Positions 59,881 to 64,000 of a DNA stretch of 64,000 nt are shown here, in pieces. The notes beneath the pieces were generated by a model. The model worked only from the letters and a program-made list of their open reading frames with translations. It made no database searches and was not told the origin of the DNA. Origin of the DNA: Cyclospora cayetanensis (taxonomy: Eukaryota > Apicomplexa > Conoidasida > Eucoccidiorida > Eimeriidae); contig NW_020312236.1 in the NCBI RefSeq assembly GCF_002999335.1, positions 228,443 through 292,442 of the forward strand, written 5' to 3'. Position 1 is the stretch's first letter. Each line of letters begins with the position of its first letter. Made by a program: the position numbers and the translations under genes.

Positions 59881-62629
59881 TTTTTAAGTTTGTTTTCAGA
59901 AGTTGAATGTCTTCGTACAAATGTTTGAGATGGTGCAGTGAATGCCCCACAATCCCTCAGTACTAGTTCTAAGCACAAGCAATACACACCTAGTGTTGAT
60001 TGTGCACGCACCAGAATTGCAGGAAAACACCAGAGGAATAGCTTTTTCGTGCATAATGCTATTGGTATAACACGGTCTTTGTTGCAGCACGATGGCAGCC
60101 TTTGCAGAATATCAATTTGTGCTTTTGCCACGTAGCTGTTGGAATTTCTGCCTTTTCCTTTTAAAACATTTGTTTTGAAGGAAGTCCAATTAGAAGGGGA
60201 ATGTAGAATGCATGGCTGTTTGAATTCGCCCTTTTTAAAAGTTAAATGCAGGAGAGAACATGCCGCCAAAAACAGCGAAGTACGTAAACAAATACATATT
60301 TTAGGCGGTTTAGGCGAATTGAAAACGAAGTATGAACAGATGACGTCGGAAACAACACAAATTTAAGCTGCAGCCATGAATACAATTGCAAGGTACAGAC
60401 ACACACATACATGAAAGGAGAGCGTTAGTGAGAATGTATAGTGATGATTGCTGGATTGTATTGAGCTCATAGGCTTTCCACATGCTCTCTTTTAAATACG
60501 AGATAGGCGGGCTTGAAGACCCCACTCCAGTATGCTTTGAGCTAACGTGAACAGTGCAAAGGCGCACACAGAAACACGCACACAAACAAGCAATTTGTTG
60601 TAGCTTGTAATCAGTAGATCTATGAGCAAGCTTTAAGCCTAGTAGCTCTGCGAAAGTATCCTGTTAAGCAGGAATAGTGCCGAAAGCCCTTTTCCTTTTT
60701 GTGAATCTTCGTGGCATCAGGTGAACGGGGCTAATATTTATGCAGAAAAGCATTGCGACCTTCCTTGTTTCCTTAATTCGTTGTTGCGTGAATTCCTTGT
60801 CGTGGGCATGCTGGTGACTTGCAACATATAAGTGCTTTGCTTGGGGAGGAAACAACGATGGGAAGTATGCGTGAAGAGCAGTAGGACAAGTAACAAAATA
60901 GCTGCTTCGGAATTCTTAGCTTTAGGTCTTCACTCTTTGTGTTGATGCTGCTCTTACTCCTTAGTTTGACTGCGGAAATGAAGACGTGAGGGGTTACGAT
61001 AGGACACCTTATATTGCTGTTCCTAGATTGGTTCGAGTTTGTACCATCTGCTTGCGTGTTTTGCGCGCTGCTGCTATTCTTCCTCAGTAGCACTGCGCTT
61101 TGCCTGAACATGTGCAGTTGTTATCAAGATTTCCACTAGAAGGCCTTACTTTGGGTATGGCTTCAACATATGTAGAACTGCCGGCTGCGACGACATAGCT
61201 TTTGTGGTAATAAAAGGTACATCAGCTGGGGACTTTGGGGTGTCAAACTGCCTTTCTAACTGTCTTGTATCTCTGCGGCCTTCAAACCTTGTGAGCATGC
61301 AGCCATGTACTAAGGTTGATGGAATACTCAGAATAACGTTCTGTTGTCACGTAAACAAGGCCAGAACGTTGTATATCCTTTAATGCTAAAGCAGCTTCGC
61401 CATGTGTTCATTAAGAATCTAAAATGCCGGTCAGCATGTGGCAAAGATGTGGCACTCCGAGAGTAAGTTCCACAGACCGTTTCTGGTTGAAATGACACTG
61501 CATACGCAACACTTGCGAATGCTTGTCCTTCCGAAACAAAACAGCAGCGATTCACCAGGACTATCCAAGTAACGCATCTCAGCCATTTGGGTTTATACGG
61601 ATGCTATGACACCCCACACTGAATGCATCCGCCTTTGCTGCAGCATTTTTATTTCTAGGGGGAAATGATGCCAGGTTGTAGTTGAGCACTCTCACTGTGG
61701 AACTAGCAGATGCACCTGCTGATAGAAAGCATGAAGGGTAGGGCGTTTTGGGGGGAACAAAAACTCACTTCTGAAGGCGTGCTCCAGCATGCTACCGGTC
61801 GGCGTCGCTTACACTTTCGAATACACCAGAAGCCATGTAAAGTCAATTAGTCTATCATCACCCAAAGAGACTCCGGCAATGCTCCCCACCGCAGTACTAG
61901 CCAAACCGTACTCTGTGATTTCGATTATGCTCCAGCCTTGTCCGCGTACTTTTTATCAACCCTAAGGGTTGCCGATGGGGGAAAGCCGTAGTGCTCTGAA
62001 GTGACCACGGCCATCTGATACTAGGTAGTTTCCGTTTCGGCAATACGTAATTAGTGGCGTAACAAAAACCTCTCATCAGGGGCTCAACACACATGCCGGC
62101 AACACAAGATACTTTCCCACGGATGAGGAAACAGCGCAAATCCTAACTCCTCTGAACGGACCCAATAGGGCCCTCGGGCATAGAGCGAAAATTCAGAGCA
62201 TGAGGCAACAGTAGCAACAATGACGCTCACGGTAGAGGGCGCGGAGCCATAGTAAATCGTAAACTCGTGCTGGGCTGAGCAGTGATCTGAATCAAGGCGG
62301 CCTAGTCATTGCATATTGAGCAGTACCAAGGGCAGTCTGGTCTTCCTTGCTTGGCGAGTTCAATGTATCACGCATGCACATTTATAATCTAAAATGAAAT
62401 GTGGGCAGCGGCTTAAACCTGAAGGTGCACATTAGTATGACGGCCACTTTCAGCTCGAGCTGCCTCATTAACAGCAGCTCACTGCAACTTTAGTGAGGTA
62501 AGGTACGCGTTAACACTTTCTACTTTTAGTCAATACCTCATTAATTCCTTGTTTAAAATGGCTGGTTACTTCGGCAATCCATTAATTTTATTTATTGCAT
62601 AATTCTGTTAATCATTATGAGAAGGGACA

Positions 62630-62800
62630 GTGTTACATGCGTGTGCACTAGTAGCACTGATATATGCAACTAGCTCTGAATGCTCGCCATGCATCGAGGG
62701 TGCAGCTTCGCACATTCTGGTTGTCCCCATTACCTTATGTAAGGTATTCTGAAGGGAGCGGGCAGGAAAATGAGGGAGTTCTTTCTGGCGAAAATCAGTC
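62630..62800 (+). repeat. Dispersed repeat copy 5
   Basis: Shares catgcgtgtgcactagtagc, ctctgaatgctcg, gggtgcagcttcgcacattc and gggagcgggcagg with the other copies. About 170 bp; the ends are not sharply defined. Confidence 0.6.
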
Positions 62801-64000
62801 ATCTTATGCGGAGATCTTATGTGGTGTGTTGCAATGGACTTTTGAATAGGCGCGTCCTCCCCGCAGCGGCAAGCTTCATATGACCTTCAGCACTCGCCTC
62901 ATGTACAACATAGCAAGGTGATAGCTGGCAGCATCGGTGATCTGGCCTATTTGAAGACGATTGATTGGCATTCGTGACTGGGTAGCTAACAGGTCACGTG
63001 CGTGCACGCAGGAAACATTGCAGACAATAAGGGTCCACACCCCTCAGTGTTCACTGCGCTAGTCGCGGCACTGAAAAACAAAAGTATAAAGAGTGTGCGA
63101 ACATTAAGTGGACCAGTTTTCGCGTGTGGAGCCTAAAGTCGCGACATCGTGTTGATCAGCAAAACAAGGACCACCATGAATAGACCGGCACGCCAGAAGG
63201 AGAAACACTCAAGCTGCTCTGCCCAGAACAAAAAAATGACCATTTCCCGAGGCACATCATATGGATAGCGTAATTCTTGGATTTGGTACCACTCTGCATG
63301 AGGCGATCGCCTTGGTCGCCTGTTACGGCCCCACGCTGCAAAGGCTGTTGTCAAATTGAGCCAAATTAGTACCGAAAAATTGCACTCTCCAGTTAATACT
63401 GAATGTTTTCCGACAATGCCCACTAACCTTGCCCTTCGGTTTGGTATGCTTTCTCTTGTTAGTTTCAGCTATGCAGGGAACCATGTCTATGCCAGCTGCC
63501 GGGCGATCTGAGTAGCCACAGTCCGATTATTAGTTGTTATTATGAGCATATGGTATATTTCCATATGGACAGGAATATAAGTATATTAGCTCCTTTATTA
63601 TGGCGGGCAGCGCACCTAGACTCCGCCGAGCGGTACGTACACGAAGGCAACAAGTCGGCAGCAGTGCTCATACCCCAGGAAGCCTCACAAATATGGTTCT
63701 TGTTTCATTTTTGGCAAAGCAGGATACTCACTCCCTTCCTTACATGAACTATATCACGGATGCGAAAAAGTGCGCATCTCTTCATATTACAGGCCTCAAC
63801 AGACAGCGGTGACTGAGCTACTGTAGCGGGGCAACAGTGAGGAAAGCGTCTATTCGTGCGAACAGATGCGGCATGTTTGCGAGTTGCCTCCGCAGGTTGT
63901 GCTGTGGTAGGGGCGTGCTGGCAAGCAACAACAAGGCTGTGTCGATGAGAATGGGCATGTGAAAGCTAGGAGACAATTGATCCTGCTAGTCTGGAGGCTT

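Larger units (their letters stand above)
58466..64000. other. AT-rich terminal stretch; no gene seen
   Basis: Apart from two dispersed-repeat copies I see only short frames without motifs. Part of the first few hundred bases may be the integrase C-terminus of the retroelement, too decayed to read. Confidence 0.45.

Noticed and set aside
1..64000. tRNA genes, CRISPR arrays, telomeric repeats
   Set aside because: A scan by eye for TpsiC-arm boxes, direct-repeat/spacer layouts and TTTAGGG runs found none.

Overview
The window is nuclear DNA of a eukaryote. Genes have many short phase-consistent GT-AG introns (a few GC-AG), codon use is GC-leaning, proteins carry runs of Ala/Gln/Ser, microsatellites fill introns, and broken Ty3/gypsy (chromovirus-type) elements are present. 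Together this points to an apicomplexan, most likely an eimeriid coccidian (Eimeria/Cyclospora type). The species cannot be fixed from the sequence alone. All gene models below were joined by hand from splice sites, reading phase and family motifs.

Layout. 0.75-7.7 kb: prolyl oligopeptidase, minus strand, 16 exons, possibly a 17th upstream exon encoding a membrane anchor. 7.7-9.5 kb: no gene seen. 9.5-13.0 kb: minus-strand C2HC zinc-finger (ZC2HC1-like) gene. 13.0-14.8 kb: no gene seen. 14.8-15.7 kb: single-exon minus-strand orphan with a signal peptide. 16.66-23.58 kb: plus-strand five-exon orphan of about 1,719 residues with a recessed hydrophobic segment, an intronic 28-bp minisatellite and intronic microsatellites. 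24.5-33.6 kb: minus-strand 20-exon coiled-coil gene (about 1,048 residues). 34.7-36.0 kb: minus-strand gene with an ELM2-like C-terminal part.

From about 36 kb the sequence becomes more AT-rich, gene-poor and repeat-derived. It holds three recognisable housekeeping genes: an MCTS1 homologue (38.9-40.3 kb, minus), a stand-alone gamma-glutamyl phosphate reductase (47.6-49.5 kb, plus) and ribosomal protein eS10 (52.6-53.8 kb, minus). Between them lie two decayed Ty3/gypsy fragments in opposite orientation (43.3-45.8 kb minus; 55.9-58.5 kb plus) that share close sequence, plus several copies of a short dispersed repeat. The last 5.5 kb shows no gene.

The genes do not form a pathway. MCTS1 and eS10 both belong to translation at the small ribosomal subunit, but they are 12 kb apart and there is no sign of joint regulation. 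The least understood items are the 1,719-residue orphan, the secreted basic orphan that shares a divergent 1-kb spacer with it, and the coiled-coil protein. I found no convincing evidence for a wholly new multi-gene system.
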